A stretch of DNA of 64,000 nt from Mesorhizobium sp. Pch-S. Its GTDB lineage: Bacteria; Pseudomonadota; Alphaproteobacteria; Rhizobiales; Rhizobiaceae. The translations under genes were made by a program, and so were the position numbers. The notes beneath the pieces are model-generated. The model was not told the DNA's origin and ran no database searches. It saw only the letters and a program-made list of their open reading frames with translations. The stretch lies in assembly GCF_004136315.1 (NCBI RefSeq), contig NZ_CP029562.1, positions 1,426,001-1,490,000 of the forward strand, read 5' to 3'. Shown here piece after piece: positions 1 to 8,208 of this stretch (position 1 is its first letter; each line of letters begins with the position of its first letter).

Positions 1-2
1 AG

Positions 3-941
3 CCTGCCGACTACGCCGCCGAATGGAAGTGGGACGGCATCCGCGTGCAGGCGGCATCCGAAGGCGGCGTGCGCCGGCTCTATTCGCGCACCGGCGAGGA
101 TGTCGCCGGCGCCTTCCCGGACCTCACCGACGCGATCGACTTCGACGCGGTGCTGGACGGCGAGCTGCTGGTCGGCTCGCCTAGCGCCACCGGCAGCTTC
201 TCCGACCTGCAGCAGCGGCTGAACCGCAAGAGCGTGTCACCGAAGATCCAGACGCAGTATCCCGCCTTCATGCGCTGCTACGACCTGTTGCAGCTCGGCG
301 ACGAGGATTTGCGCGGCCTGCCCTTCGGCGAACGGCGCGCCCGGCTGGAAGCCTTCATCAAGATGCTCGACCCTGCCCGCTTCGACCTGTCGCCCTTCGT
401 GGAATTCGAAAGCTGGGCGGATCTCGAAGCGAGCCGCAGCAACCCGCCGCATCCGATCATCGAAGGCGTCATGCTGAAACGCTGGGATTCGCCTTACGTC
501 GCCGGCCGTCCGAAGGGCCCGTGGTTCAAGTGGAAACGCGACCCGCACACGGTGGACGCGGTGCTGATGTATGCTCAGCGCGGCCACGGCAAGCGCTCCT
601 CCTTCTATTCCGACTACACCTTCGGCGTGTGGTCGGGCCCGGAAGGGGCGGAAGAGCTGGTGCCGGTCGGCAAGGCCTATTTCGGCTTCACCGACGAGGA
701 GCTCAAGCAGATCGACAAATATGTGCGCGACAACACCATCGAGCGTTTCGGCCCGGTGCGCTCGGTGCGCGCCGACCGCACCGCCGGCCTGGTGCTGGAA
801 GTCGCCTTCGAAGGCCTCAACCGCTCGACCCGCCACAAATCCGGCGTCGCCATGCGCTTCCCCCGCATCTCCCGTCTGCGCTGGGACAAGCCGACGGCCG
901 AAGCCGACCGCATCGAGACGCTGCATGCACTGCTGGATTGA
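3..941 (+). CDS. ATP-dependent DNA ligase, C-terminal part (5' end outside window)
   Basis: The reading frame is open from the left edge and starts inside the nucleotidyltransferase domain. Ligase motif I is visible as KWDGIR, with the AMP-accepting lysine codon at 27-29. Further on come the DGE of motif III, EGVMLKR (motif IV) and WFKWKR (motif V), followed by an OB-fold region ending in a helix-rich tail (EADRIETLHALLD). The enzyme would seal DNA nicks using ATP. The tail resembles the rhizobial ligases that sit with Lhr-type helicase and exonuclease repair genes, but those partners would lie outside the window, so that link is inference. The true start is not in the window. Confidence 0.93.
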   Translation, partial: PADYAAEWKWDGIRVQAASEGGVRRLYSRTGEDVAGAFPDLTDAIDFDAVLDGELLVGSPSATGSFSDLQQRLNRKSVSPKIQTQYPAFMRCYDLLQLGDEDLRGLPFGERRARLEAFIKMLDPARFDLSPFVEFESWADLEASRSNPPHPIIEGVMLKRWDSPYVAGRPKGPWFKWKRDPHTVDAVLMYAQRGHGKRSSFYSDYTFGVWSGPEGAEELVPVGKAYFGFTDEELKQIDKYVRDNTIERFGPVRSVRADRTAGLVLEVAFEGLNRSTRHKSGVAMRFPRISRLRWDKPTAEADRIETLHALLD

Positions 942-953
942 GGGGGGCTCCAT

Positions 954-1028
954 CCCTTCTCCCCTTGCGGGAGAAGGTGGCCGAGCTCCGGCGGCAAAGC
1001 CGCCGCGGGCGAGGTCGGATGAGGGGTG
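954..1028. repeat. Palindromic dispersed repeat, family C, copy 1
   Basis: A GC-rich element with internal inverted repeats (for example CTTCTCCCCTTGCGGGAGAAG). It reads inversely to the copy at 1101-1178, so the two form a divided inverted pair just after the ligase stop. This resembles REP/BIME-type intergenic elements of rhizobia. Confidence 0.8.
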
Positions 1029-1100
1029 CTGGACGGAGTGCTGCCTTGCCAATTAGTTGCCGGACTGCTGCATATTCCGTTCTGCCGTGCTTCTTCCAAC

Positions 1101-1178
1101 ACCCCTCATCCGACCTCGCCTGCACGGCGGCAAAGCCGCCGGAGGCGAGGCCACCTTCTCCCACAAGGGGAGAAGGGG
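1101..1178. repeat. Palindromic dispersed repeat, family C, copy 2 (inverted)
   Basis: Near reverse complement of the element at 954-1028. It runs from CCCCTCATCCGACCTCGCC to ACAAGGGGAGAAGGGG. It separates the convergent ligase and DapA-family genes and could fold with copy 1 into a long hairpin. Confidence 0.8.
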
Positions 1179-1209
1179 ACGCGAGTGCGCCTGGCCGCCC
1201 CCTACTCCG

Positions 1210-2124
1210 TCACCCTGCAGACGCCATTCCGGCCGCGTCTTTCATTGCCCGGTCGAGCCGCGACGCCAGCTCTGGCGACACAGGCATCATCGGCAGGCGC
1301 ATTTCAGGGCTGTCGATGAGGCCGGAGCGCCAGAGCCAATACTTCAGCGGAGCGGGACTGGGTTCGGCAAACAAAAGGCGCGGCAGGTCGGCAAGGCGCC
1401 GCCATTGCGCCAGCGCGGCAGTCTGGTCGCCGGCGAGCAATCTGTTGCGCACAGCCGCGAAATCCGCGGTGCGGACGTGCGCCGAAGCGGTAATGCCGCC
1501 TTCCGCGCCATGGACCAAAGCATTGTAGAACAAGCCGTCCTCACCGGTCAGCACCGAGAAATGTGCGGGCTTGTGGCGCAGAAGATCGAAGGATTGCTGA
1601 GCATCGGCCGAACAGTCCTTGACGCCCACGATGTTGCTGCGCTCGGCCAGCCGCAGCATCGTCTCGTTGCCGAGATTGACGCCGGTGCGATACGGAATGT
1701 TGTAGATGATAATGGGCCTTACGGTGGCATCGGCCAGGGCCGAAAAATGGCTGAACAATCCGGCCTGCGACGGCCGCGTGTAATAGGGACAGGCGATCAG
1801 GTAGCCAGTGACATCCCATGATGCCGTACGCTCAAGAACCTTGACGAGCTTGGCTGTGTCCGAGCCCGACAGCCCGAGATAGACGGGGATCGCGCTTTGC
1901 ACGGAGAGAAGAACCTCGCGCGTGACCGCGACCAGACGGCGGCTCTCCTCCTCATCCAGCGCCAATCCTTCGCCGGTGGTGGCGGCAAGGATGAGGCCGT
2001 CGACCGGCAACGCGGCGAAATGCGCGACAAGCCTGCGCAATGATGCCTCATCGAGCGCATTGTCGCGGAATGGCGTGACAAGAGGCAGCCAGAGGCCGCC
2101 GAGGGTGGTGCGTGTGGTTTGCAT
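1210..2124 (-). CDS. Dihydrodipicolinate synthase family lyase
   Basis: 304-residue class I aldolase of the DapA/NAL family. Visible motifs are TTGEG (substrate carboxylate loop), YNIPYRTG with the catalytic tyrosine, and VGVKDCSAD with the Schiff-base lysine. Length and motif spacing fit 4-hydroxy-tetrahydrodipicolinate synthase, which condenses pyruvate with aspartate semialdehyde for lysine biosynthesis. Rhizobia carry many paralogues acting on other keto acids, so the substrate is open. The start at 2124 is chosen because AAGGAG lies 6 bases upstream; an ATG at 2130 abuts the same site. It stands alone, converging with the ligase gene. Confidence 0.9.
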   Translation of the reverse strand: MQTTRTTLGGLWLPLVTPFRDNALDEASLRRLVAHFAALPVDGLILAATTGEGLALDEEESRRLVAVTREVLLSVQSAIPVYLGLSGSDTAKLVKVLERTASWDVTGYLIACPYYTRPSQAGLFSHFSALADATVRPIIIYNIPYRTGVNLGNETMLRLAERSNIVGVKDCSADAQQSFDLLRHKPAHFSVLTGEDGLFYNALVHGAEGGITASAHVRTADFAAVRNRLLAGDQTAALAQWRRLADLPRLLFAEPSPAPLKYWLWRSGLIDSPEMRLPMMPVSPELASRLDRAMKDAAGMASAG

Positions 2125-2226
2125 GTCCATCTCCTTGGGCCGGAAACGGAGTGCGCGCGAAACCCCGTCGAAACCGGCGGGGTCAATCTGATCCGAGTGC
2201 TTGCTAGGTTGAGTGCAACGGCCAGT

Positions 2227-2248
2227 GCCCCTAAAGGGGCGCTTTTTT
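2227..2248 (+). terminator. Rho-independent terminator on the + strand
   Basis: GCCCC-TAAA-GGGGC hairpin followed by GC and six T. It points rightwards, although both flanking genes run leftwards, so it terminates no annotated gene. A short + strand RNA starting in the dapA-family promoter region could end here. Confidence 0.6.
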
Positions 2249-2368
2249 CGACTTGCTCGACTGGGCGTTGCGGCTGCGCATGCCCCCATCAGTCCGACGC
2301 GCCCGCCGGTTTGTCAAGACCGGCATCCGGGCGATGGCCATGCCAGCGGCGGTCGGAAAAGAGGCCCT

Positions 2369-3490
2369 CTACTCCGTCACCGACACCCGGATCTCGTAGA
2401 TATCCACCGACTTGCCCTGCTTGTCGAAGTCGGAGTTGATGGCGATGGTGCCGGCGGAGCCGGGGCGCTTAGCGGGCATCTGCACGTCGAACAGATATTC
2501 GTTGCGCTGGTTGCCGACGGCGTAGCGCTTGCGGCCGCAGTCGCCGAGCTCGCCGAAATTGCAGTCGACCGACATCTGCGTTTCCTTGCCGTCCTGGGCG
2601 CGGGCGATGATGTCGAACACCGCATGCTTGCCGGCGATCTGTTCCAGCACGCCCTGGCCGACGTCGAAGGAAACGGCCGAACCCGAGGCACCGGAGGTGA
2701 CGCGGATGAAGGCGCCGGAATCGTCCTTCATCACTTCGGCCTTCGCATCCGAAGGCGTGGCGACCTGCGCCGGGTTGGCCGGCGAGAAGACGCTGATCCA
2801 GTTGCGGTTCTGTGTCTCGCTGGAGAGCTTCGGCTTGCCGGTCGCATCCGGCTCGTAGTCCTCGTCCGAAACCGTCGGCGTCGGCGACGGCGGCTGGCCG
2901 AGCTGTTCGCTGGTCTTGAAGGCGTTGGACTGCATCGCCCACCACAGGCCGATGCCGACGAGGGCGAGGATCGTCACCCCGAAGAACATCGCCGTCAGCG
3001 GCAGGCGGCGGCCTATGCGGCGCGGCTTGCGGTCCGGCGAGACCTGCGGCGTGCCAGCAAGGGCGACCTCCGCCGCCGAGGGCGGCAAGGCGCCTTCGGG
3101 AATGATGTCGGGCACCACCGGCAGCACGCGCGAGCGCGGCGCATCCCCGAGCGAAGGCTCGACGCGGCCGTTCTGGTTCGGCGCCGCCGGGCTCGGTGCA
3201 GCGGGCGCAGGCGCGCGGTCGCCGAGTTCGACCTCGGGGGCAACGCCCGGCACCGCCGGCAGGAATTCCGATTCGATCTCGGCGATCTTGGCCTGCATCG
3301 CCTTGCGGCGCTTCATCGCCACCTCGACGGTGACGTTCGGATTGGCCAGCAGGGCGCGGTCGAGGGCGGCAAAAGCCGAACGGTAGACCCGCTCGCGGAA
3401 TGCGCGATCGTCGGGGTTGCCTTTTTCGAAGGCGTTGCGGATCGCCTTTTCGATCGGGTCCAAATCGATTTCCTTCCGGGCGGCGGTCAC
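2369..3490 (-). CDS. Conserved rhizobial membrane-anchored hypothetical protein
   Basis: About 373 residues. The N-terminal cytoplasmic part is helical and charged (IDLDPIEKAIRNAFEKG) and is followed by a Pro/Ala-rich stretch. One transmembrane helix lies near residues 163-186 (LPLTAMFFGVTILALVG), and a C-terminal beta-rich domain of about 170 residues is presumably periplasmic. No enzyme motif is visible. The GTG start at 3490 is a guess: there is no clear ribosome site, and a TTG at 3529 would add 13 residues. It stands alone between the DapA-family gene and a repeat-bearing spacer. Function unknown. Confidence 0.75.
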   Translation of the reverse strand: MTAARKEIDLDPIEKAIRNAFEKGNPDDRAFRERVYRSAFAALDRALLANPNVTVEVAMKRRKAMQAKIAEIESEFLPAVPGVAPEVELGDRAPAPAAPSPAAPNQNGRVEPSLGDAPRSRVLPVVPDIIPEGALPPSAAEVALAGTPQVSPDRKPRRIGRRLPLTAMFFGVTILALVGIGLWWAMQSNAFKTSEQLGQPPSPTPTVSDEDYEPDATGKPKLSSETQNRNWISVFSPANPAQVATPSDAKAEVMKDDSGAFIRVTSGASGSAVSFDVGQGVLEQIAGKHAVFDIIARAQDGKETQMSVDCNFGELGDCGRKRYAVGNQRNEYLFDVQMPAKRPGSAGTIAINSDFDKQGKSVDIYEIRVSVTE

Positions 3491-3529
3491 ATTTTGCTGA
3501 TGGTTAGCCGCCGGAACACGATCAATCAA

Positions 3530-3932
3530 CGGTCGGCTGCCGCCATTTGCCCCTAAGCAGTGCCTATTATTCGCATTTTTGCCGCCGACCGTGGCTTTCG
3601 GGAAGCAACTTTTGCGCTCTGCTCATCGTGCCTTGCGAAAATCGACGTCGATTTCGGGGGCGATGCCCGGAGCGCAGCATGTCCTTTCCGGGCGTACAAG
3701 GGTGCCCCGGTTCTTGTGGTGGCGCATCAGGCTTTGCGGGAATCGATCCGATTTTCGCGCCGATGCGCAGCGCCGCGTGTCCATAGCACCCGCAAAGGAT
3801 GCGTCCGGTCCTCGCCGCTGCCCTGCTTTTGCTTTGGGTCCCGCCACGTGTTCGTGACGCGTTCTGTCGGCCGCAGAAACCTGCCGATTTTCGGCGGACG
3901 CGACGATTGCGGCGGCGCCCGCCTTGCGTTAT
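3530..3932. repeat. Intergenic region with two degenerate family D palindromic repeats
   Basis: No gene is supported here. About 3637-3681 and 3737-3780 carry elements of the form GAAAATCGAnnTCGATTTCGG followed by CGATGCnCnG. They match the better-preserved elements at 57855-58015, so this is a dispersed rhizobial repeat. Confidence 0.55.
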
Positions 3933-3962
3933 GAAATTGACGTTTACGGAAACGTCAATTTC
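3933..3962. promoter_or_regulatory. Perfect inverted repeat upstream of the nitronate-monooxygenase-like gene
   Basis: Two 13-base arms, GAAATTGACGTTT and its exact complement, separated by ACGG. The site ends 15 bases before the GTG start. The core TTGACGTTTACGGAAACGTC resembles the palindromes bound by LiuR-type MerR regulators of branched-chain and acyl-CoA catabolism; that match is from memory and is an inference. Confidence 0.65.
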
Positions 3963-3977
3963 AAGGGAGGCTGACGC

Positions 3978-4925
3978 GTGGCCCTGCCAGACATTCTCAC
4001 CCGGACCGTTCGCATACCGGTGGTCGGCTCGCCGCTGTTCATCATCTCGCATCCGCCGCTGGTGCTGGCACAGTGCAAGGCCGGCATCGTCGGCTCGTTT
4101 CCGGCGCTGAACGCGCGCCCCGAAGCCCAGCTCGACGACTGGCTGGCCGAGATCACCGAGGAGCTCGCCCGCCACGACGCGGCCCATCCGGAACGGCCTT
4201 CGGCCCCCTTCGCCGTCAACCAGATCGTGCACAAGAGCAATGGCCGGCTCGAGCACGATCTGCGCATGTGCGTGAAATACAAGGTGCCTGTGGTCATCAC
4301 CTCGCTGGGTGCCGTCGAGGAGGTGAACCAGGCGGTGCATTCCTATGGCGGCATCGTGCTGCACGACATCATCCATGACCGCCATGCGCGCAAGGCCATC
4401 GAAAAAGGTGCAGACGGGCTGATCGCGGTGGCGGCCGGCGCCGGCGGCCATGCCGGCACGCTGTCGCCCTTCGCGCTGGTGCAGGAGATCCGGCAATGGT
4501 TCGACGGGCCGCTGCTTCTGTCCGGCGCCATCGCCCATGGCGGCGCGGTGCTGGCGGCGCAGGCGATGGGCGCCGACATGGCCTATATCGGCTCGCCCTT
4601 CATCGCCACCGCCGAAGCGCGGGCTGCCGACGGCTACAAGCAGATGATCGTCGATTCCAAGGCGGCCGACATCGTCTATTCCAACCTCTTCACCGGCGTG
4701 CATGGCAACTACCTGAAGGGCTCGATCCGCGCCCAGGGCATGGACCCCGACAATCTGCCGGTCTCCGACCCGAGCAAGATGGATTTCGGCAGCGCCAAGG
4801 CCTGGAAGGAGATCTGGGGCTGCGGCCAGGGCATCGGCGCCGTCGACAAGATCGTGCCGGCAGCCGAACTGGTCGAGCGGCTGGTGCGTGAATACGAGGC
4901 GGCAAAGACCAGGCTGGCAGCGTAG
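3978..4925 (+). CDS. NAD(P)H-dependent flavin oxidoreductase, nitronate monooxygenase family
   Basis: 315-residue FMN-binding TIM-barrel protein. Visible features are the N-terminal PVVGSPLFIIS strand, the AGGHAG-type phosphate loop (AAGAGGHAGT, near residue 155), LLSGAIAHG, and AQAMGADMAYIGSPFIAT lining the flavin phosphate. Family members oxidise alkyl nitronates or act as flavin-dependent reductases. The GTG start is supported by AAGGGAGG 8 bases upstream. The strong palindrome in front suggests dedicated transcriptional control, possibly by a regulator of acyl-CoA catabolism. Single-gene unit; substrate not determinable here. Confidence 0.9.
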   Translation: MALPDILTRTVRIPVVGSPLFIISHPPLVLAQCKAGIVGSFPALNARPEAQLDDWLAEITEELARHDAAHPERPSAPFAVNQIVHKSNGRLEHDLRMCVKYKVPVVITSLGAVEEVNQAVHSYGGIVLHDIIHDRHARKAIEKGADGLIAVAAGAGGHAGTLSPFALVQEIRQWFDGPLLLSGAIAHGGAVLAAQAMGADMAYIGSPFIATAEARAADGYKQMIVDSKAADIVYSNLFTGVHGNYLKGSIRAQGMDPDNLPVSDPSKMDFGSAKAWKEIWGCGQGIGAVDKIVPAAELVERLVREYEAAKTRLAA

Positions 4926-4928
4926 GGT

Positions 4929-4966
4929 TCCACCCCTTCTCCCCTTGTGGGAGAAGGAAACGCCCA
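4929..4966. repeat. Partial family C palindromic repeat
   Basis: CCACCCCTTCTCCCCTTGTGGGAGAAGG right after the stop codon at 4925. It is the outer hairpin of the family C element seen at 954-1178, here without the central GC-rich part. Confidence 0.7.
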
Positions 4967-5062
4967 GCGAAGCCTTTCCCATAAATTCAGCGACAACCCA
5001 TCTTGAATTTGCCGAGGCTTGCGTCTATCACGCAGCCATCTTGCGGGTTTCAAATCCGCCGG

Positions 5063-5138
5063 GCCGCTTTAGCTCAGTCGGTAGAGCACATCATTCGTAA
5101 TGATGGGGTCGCGTGTTCGAGTCACGCAAGCGGCACCA
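5063..5138 (+). tRNA. tRNA-Thr (anticodon CGU)
   Basis: A 76-base cloverleaf. The acceptor arm GCCGCTT pairs with AAGCGGC, the discriminator is A, and the CCA end is encoded. The D loop is AGCTCAGTCGGTAGAGC, the anticodon arm CATCA-TTCGTAA-TGATG gives anticodon CGT, and the T arm contains GTTCGAGTC. It would read ACG codons. No integrated element is visible at its 3' end. Confidence 0.97.
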
Positions 5139-5242
5139 CTTCCCCAATAAACAGCCTGGCAAGTTTCCGCCTCTATATTGATGCCACATCCCTTCTGGCT
5201 TCCGACCAGCCGCAAGTATGCATCAGCCGACAGGCTACTTTG

Positions 5243-5461
5243 ATGGATCACAGAAATCCTGCGTCACCGCCTGACAGGCGCGAGATACGCGAATTCGACG
5301 CCGAAGCCTGGATCGGGGAACCCGATAGAAGGACGTACCAGGAATGCCAGGAAGCACGCTTCAAGCTTCTGCTGGCGATAGTCCTGGTCGTGGCAGGTGG
5401 CGTGGCGCTTGTGGTGACACTCGCGATTTTCGCCAGACTGGTCCTCTACCTGTTCTCGTAA
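5243..5461 (+). CDS. Small membrane protein, unknown
   Basis: 72 residues. The charged N-terminal half (SPPDRREIREFDAEAWIGEP) is followed by one transmembrane helix (LLLAIVLVVAGGVALVVTLA) near the C-terminus. The ribosome site is weak. It lies about 100 bases after tRNA-Thr. Coding is supported by the clean helix and the stop immediately after it. No function recognised. Confidence 0.6.
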   Translation: MDHRNPASPPDRREIREFDAEAWIGEPDRRTYQECQEARFKLLLAIVLVVAGGVALVVTLAIFARLVLYLFS

Positions 5462-5672
5462 AAGAGGTGCGATGCGGCCGCACCTTGATTGTCCCGAGGG
5501 TAGATCTTCTTCGGTAGGTAAGAGCCTAACATAATCGCTACCCCCGAGCCGATCCAGCTGCAGCGGGAAGATACGCAAGCCCACAATTCTGGACAATATC
5601 CAAACGACTTCCGACTTGCGCGTGTCGCATGTTCGCGCAATGTTTCGACATTGCTCTGGGGAGGGCTGGGGG

Positions 5673-6146
5673 ATGAAACAGGTACTCGCTGCACTTGCTG
5701 TATTGTCTGTCGTAGGCTGCCAAACGCCCTATCAAGATATGGGCTTGATGGGCGGGGTTACCGCCGCTCCGCTAGGTGGAGATGTTTATCGGATCTCAGC
5801 GAGAGGGAATGGTTACACGGACCCAACACTCATTCAGGATTATGTACTATTGAAGGCTGCCGAGACGGCCCTCCAAGCTGGCAAGACTCATTTCGTCATT
5901 GTCGGAAGTAATGATGCTAGCCGCCAAGAATTTGGCCAGACACAAGGCGTCATGCAGACCAATGTCTATGGCAACACCGCTTTCACCACATACACACCGG
6001 GCAGTACGTACCAGATCGTGAAGCCGGGACAGGATCTGATAATTAGGATCGGAAACCTAACAGGACCGAACAATATCGGCGCATTCGATGCCAATCAGGT
6101 TTTCAATGCGATCAATCCCCGAGTTAATCGGCCCAAAAAGGCTTAG
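5673..6146 (+). CDS. Lipoprotein of the CC0125/CC1285 type
   Basis: 157 residues with a short lipoprotein signal: MKQVLAALAVLSVVGC, where the cysteine at residue 16 would be lipidated. The mature part has the RGNGYTDPTLIQDYVLLKAAE segment typical of CC0125/CC1285-family lipoproteins, which are found across alphaproteobacteria and have no assigned function. The start at 5673 follows a GGGGAGGGCTGGGGG purine-rich stretch and gives the signal peptide; longer versions would bury it. Codon use is somewhat AT-richer than in the neighbours. Confidence 0.8.
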   Translation: MKQVLAALAVLSVVGCQTPYQDMGLMGGVTAAPLGGDVYRISARGNGYTDPTLIQDYVLLKAAETALQAGKTHFVIVGSNDASRQEFGQTQGVMQTNVYGNTAFTTYTPGSTYQIVKPGQDLIIRIGNLTGPNNIGAFDANQVFNAINPRVNRPKKA

Positions 6147-6295
6147 GAGGCTCCGATCGAAAGCTACCTTCGCAAGTAGCTCTTTCGACCACCAACCGCA
6201 CTCGATGATGGCGTTTCCATCTGCCGGCAATTCCGTTTGCTGGCGCTGATAGGCAAAGGTTTACCGTCGCCTTCTTCACCTGCGAAGGTTCCACT

Positions 6296-6721
6296 CTACG
6301 CCTTTCCCGGAGTTTCCGCCTCAAGCCACACCGCGCTGGCGCGCCTGGCGATCACCTCGACCGTACAATCCAGGCTGAGCAGCACGAAGTGCGAACAGTT
6401 GCCGAACAGCGAGTTGTACGACTGGAGCCATTCGGAGTTTTCTATCCTCAGGGTCGGCCAGCGATACGCCTTGTCATCCAGCATCGGGACAGCCGACGGG
6501 TCTTTCACGCTCATGCCCATGCCGAGCATATCGTTGGTGGCCGAAATCCTTTCCAGGCCAAAGAATTGGATTTGCAGCGTGCGGTCGTCGTCGACGAACC
6601 TTCCTTCAACGACAGCCTCGAAATCACTGTCCGTCCTCACCCTCCACACGTGACAGGGGTTGTGAGGCAGGTCGTCCACCGGCAGCCATTTGACGGCCTG
6701 TTCGCGATCCGGGTTCTCCAT
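6296..6721 (-). CDS. Hypothetical protein, second gene of a two-gene unit
   Basis: 141 residues, soluble, with no signal peptide. It opens with MENPDREQAVKWLPVDDLPH. The later part is rich in Trp and Phe (RWPTLRIENSEWLQSYNSLF). GAGGG precedes the ATG at 6721. The start lies 10 bases beyond the stop of the gene at 6732-7106, so the two are likely cotranscribed. No family recognised. Confidence 0.65.
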   Translation of the reverse strand: MENPDREQAVKWLPVDDLPHNPCHVWRVRTDSDFEAVVEGRFVDDDRTLQIQFFGLERISATNDMLGMGMSVKDPSAVPMLDDKAYRWPTLRIENSEWLQSYNSLFGNCSHFVLLSLDCTVEVIARRASAVWLEAETPGKA

Positions 6722-6731
6722 GGTTATCCCT

Positions 6732-7106
6732 CTACAGCGCGGGCTTGCGGCTTGACGGCAGATACGCGCCGGCCTGGGGCTCGCCAGACCATGGTCCGAT
6801 GTCGCTGCCGGCCGCGATGACCGCCAGCTGATGCTCAAGCAGCGTTTCCAGATTCCAGTCCAGCGACTGGTACCGGTCGATGGTGCCGAACTGCGTCCAA
6901 GGCGACCGGTTGAAGCCGCTCTCCAGGTGGTTGTAGTAGAGGACGGTCGTGCCGATCAGCCCGACGACCCAGCACGGCTCATAGCCCTGCAGCTGCCACA
7001 GGACGGGAGGGATTTTCACCGTGTCCCACAGCTTCCGTTGCGGCGGGCTCATGCGATCCCGGCTCTGGTTGAGTTCGCCCCACAATCCTGCTTCCGAAAA
7101 GACCAT
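6732..7106 (-). CDS. Hypothetical protein, first gene of a two-gene unit
   Basis: 124 residues, starting MVFSEAGLWGELNQSRDRMS. The middle (GYEPCWVVGLIGTTVLYYNHLESGF) is hydrophobic and aromatic and could be a buried core or one membrane pass. AAAGG precedes the ATG. It leads the pair with the following gene. The 290 bases upstream are AT-richer than the surroundings and probably hold the promoter. No family recognised; a short-spaced orphan pair of this kind can be an accessory cassette. Confidence 0.65.
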   Translation of the reverse strand: MVFSEAGLWGELNQSRDRMSPPQRKLWDTVKIPPVLWQLQGYEPCWVVGLIGTTVLYYNHLESGFNRSPWTQFGTIDRYQSLDWNLETLLEHQLAVIAAGSDIGPWSGEPQAGAYLPSSRKPAL

Positions 7107-7398
7107 CTGAAACCTTTCTGGCTGGCTTTTGTCGTGGCCTGGAAGGCGCTCGCCCGCGTCCAACCGGTCATGGCTCTTCCCCTTCGCTTGCTCCGAAGAG
7201 GCCAACCGACTCCCTTTTTCTACGATCTAGTACCTGATCTTCCTTGCGTTCTGATATCTCCTTCGGTCGTCCTATTCGCGTAGTTCCGTTCACAGATTTA
7301 TAATTGGCGATTCAGTGCCGCCATGTGGCTCAAGGGGCTGCCGGCTGTGACAATATGCAAAATGCAGGCAAGTGCCTTTGGACGCTAGACTGCCCGAT

Positions 7399-7827
7399 AT
7401 GAGCAGCGAAAATCCCCTGACCGACCCCAATATCGCTCATCCGGACATAGACGAGGCGCTGATCGCGCGCCTTGTGCGCACCTTCTACGAGCGCGCCCGC
7501 GCGGATGAATTGATCGGCCCGATCTTCGCCGAAGCGGTGCATGACTGGGACGAACACATCGCCAACATCACCGCCTTCTGGTCGTCGGTGACCTTGCGCA
7601 GCGGCCGCTACAACGGCCGCCCGATGCGGCCACACCTGACGCTGCCGCTTGAAAACGAACATTTCGACCGCTGGCTGGCGCTGTTTGAGGCGACCGCAAA
7701 GGAGCTTTGCTCACCCGGTGCCGCGAACGCCTTCATCATCCGGGCCCGCCGGATCGCCGACAGTTTCGAAATGGCCATCGGCACCCAGCGCGGCGAAATC
7801 CGCCGCCCGCGTCACTCGCGGATGTAG
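7399..7827 (+). CDS. Group III truncated haemoglobin
   Basis: 142 residues with the 2-on-2 globin group III pattern: LIARLVRTFYERARADELIGPIF at the B-E region, WDEHIANITAFWSSV in helix E, and RYNGRPMRPHLTLPL supplying the proximal histidine, followed by HFDRWLALFEAT. The expected cofactor is b-type haem in the cytoplasm; group III globins are linked to oxygen or NO chemistry. The ATG at 7399 is preferred over an upstream alternative because it begins the conserved region. Single gene. Confidence 0.88.
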   Translation: MSSENPLTDPNIAHPDIDEALIARLVRTFYERARADELIGPIFAEAVHDWDEHIANITAFWSSVTLRSGRYNGRPMRPHLTLPLENEHFDRWLALFEATAKELCSPGAANAFIIRARRIADSFEMAIGTQRGEIRRPRHSRM

Positions 7828-7865
7828 GCGGAGCGGCATTCACCCGGCCGTCAATGCAGGGATCC

Positions 7866-7957
7866 AGAGCGTTTCCGTCATGACGGAAATGCCCTGACTC
7901 TTTGTTTTCACACAATTCCGGCCGGAAAATCACTGCGCATTTTCCTGGAATTGCTCT
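7866..7957. repeat. Family A palindromic element (GCGTTTCCG...GGAATTGCTC)
   Basis: Starts AGAGCGTTTCCGTCATGACG and ends TTTTCCTGGAATTGCTCT. This is one of at least seven copies in the window, with two self-complementary halves separated by a T-rich joint. Its right end abuts the vestigial tail of a duplicated small membrane protein. Confidence 0.85.
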
Positions 7958-8021
7958 AGGGGGCAAACGTCCCAGTCATGATGGTATAGCCCAGTGAAGC
8001 AGCGCTTGGGGTTGTGAACCT

Positions 8022-8186
8022 CTAGCCGGGTGCACTGCGTGGCGAAATCAGCAGGAACAGGAAGCGAAGTCCGTCCAGTTGGAAGTAGTAGAAGGCGGCC
8101 GCGGCAAGGATCAAGAAAATGAGCACTTTGATCCACCGCCATGCGCGGCGTCGGCCAGATGGGCCAGAGTGCCCTGACTGAGTCAT
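8022..8186 (-). CDS. Small membrane protein of 54 residues
   Basis: A short frame starting MTQSGHSGPSGRRRAWRWIK, then a transmembrane helix (VLIFLILAAAAFYYFQL) and a short hydrophobic end (LRFLFLLISP). The Arg/Trp-rich stretch before the helix fits a positive-inside topology. No strong ribosome site is visible. It sits just upstream of, and in the same orientation as, a vestigial repeat of the next gene's 3' end. Function unknown. Confidence 0.45.
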   Translation of the reverse strand: MTQSGHSGPSGRRRAWRWIKVLIFLILAAAAFYYFQLDGLRFLFLLISPRSAPG

Positions 8187-8208
8187 TCTTGAAGCGCTGT
8201 CTTGGGCT

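Noticed and set aside
3567..4982. 471-codon - strand frame covering the nitronate-monooxygenase-like gene
   Set aside because: Shadow frame; the + strand gene has a ribosome site and family motifs.
5063..5138. tRNA-Thr as integration site of a mobile element
   Set aside because: No duplicated tRNA 3' end and no integrase nearby.
7930..8142. 70-codon - strand frame near the family A element
   Set aside because: A different frame (8022-8186) gives a clean membrane protein; this one crosses the repeat and lacks conserved character.
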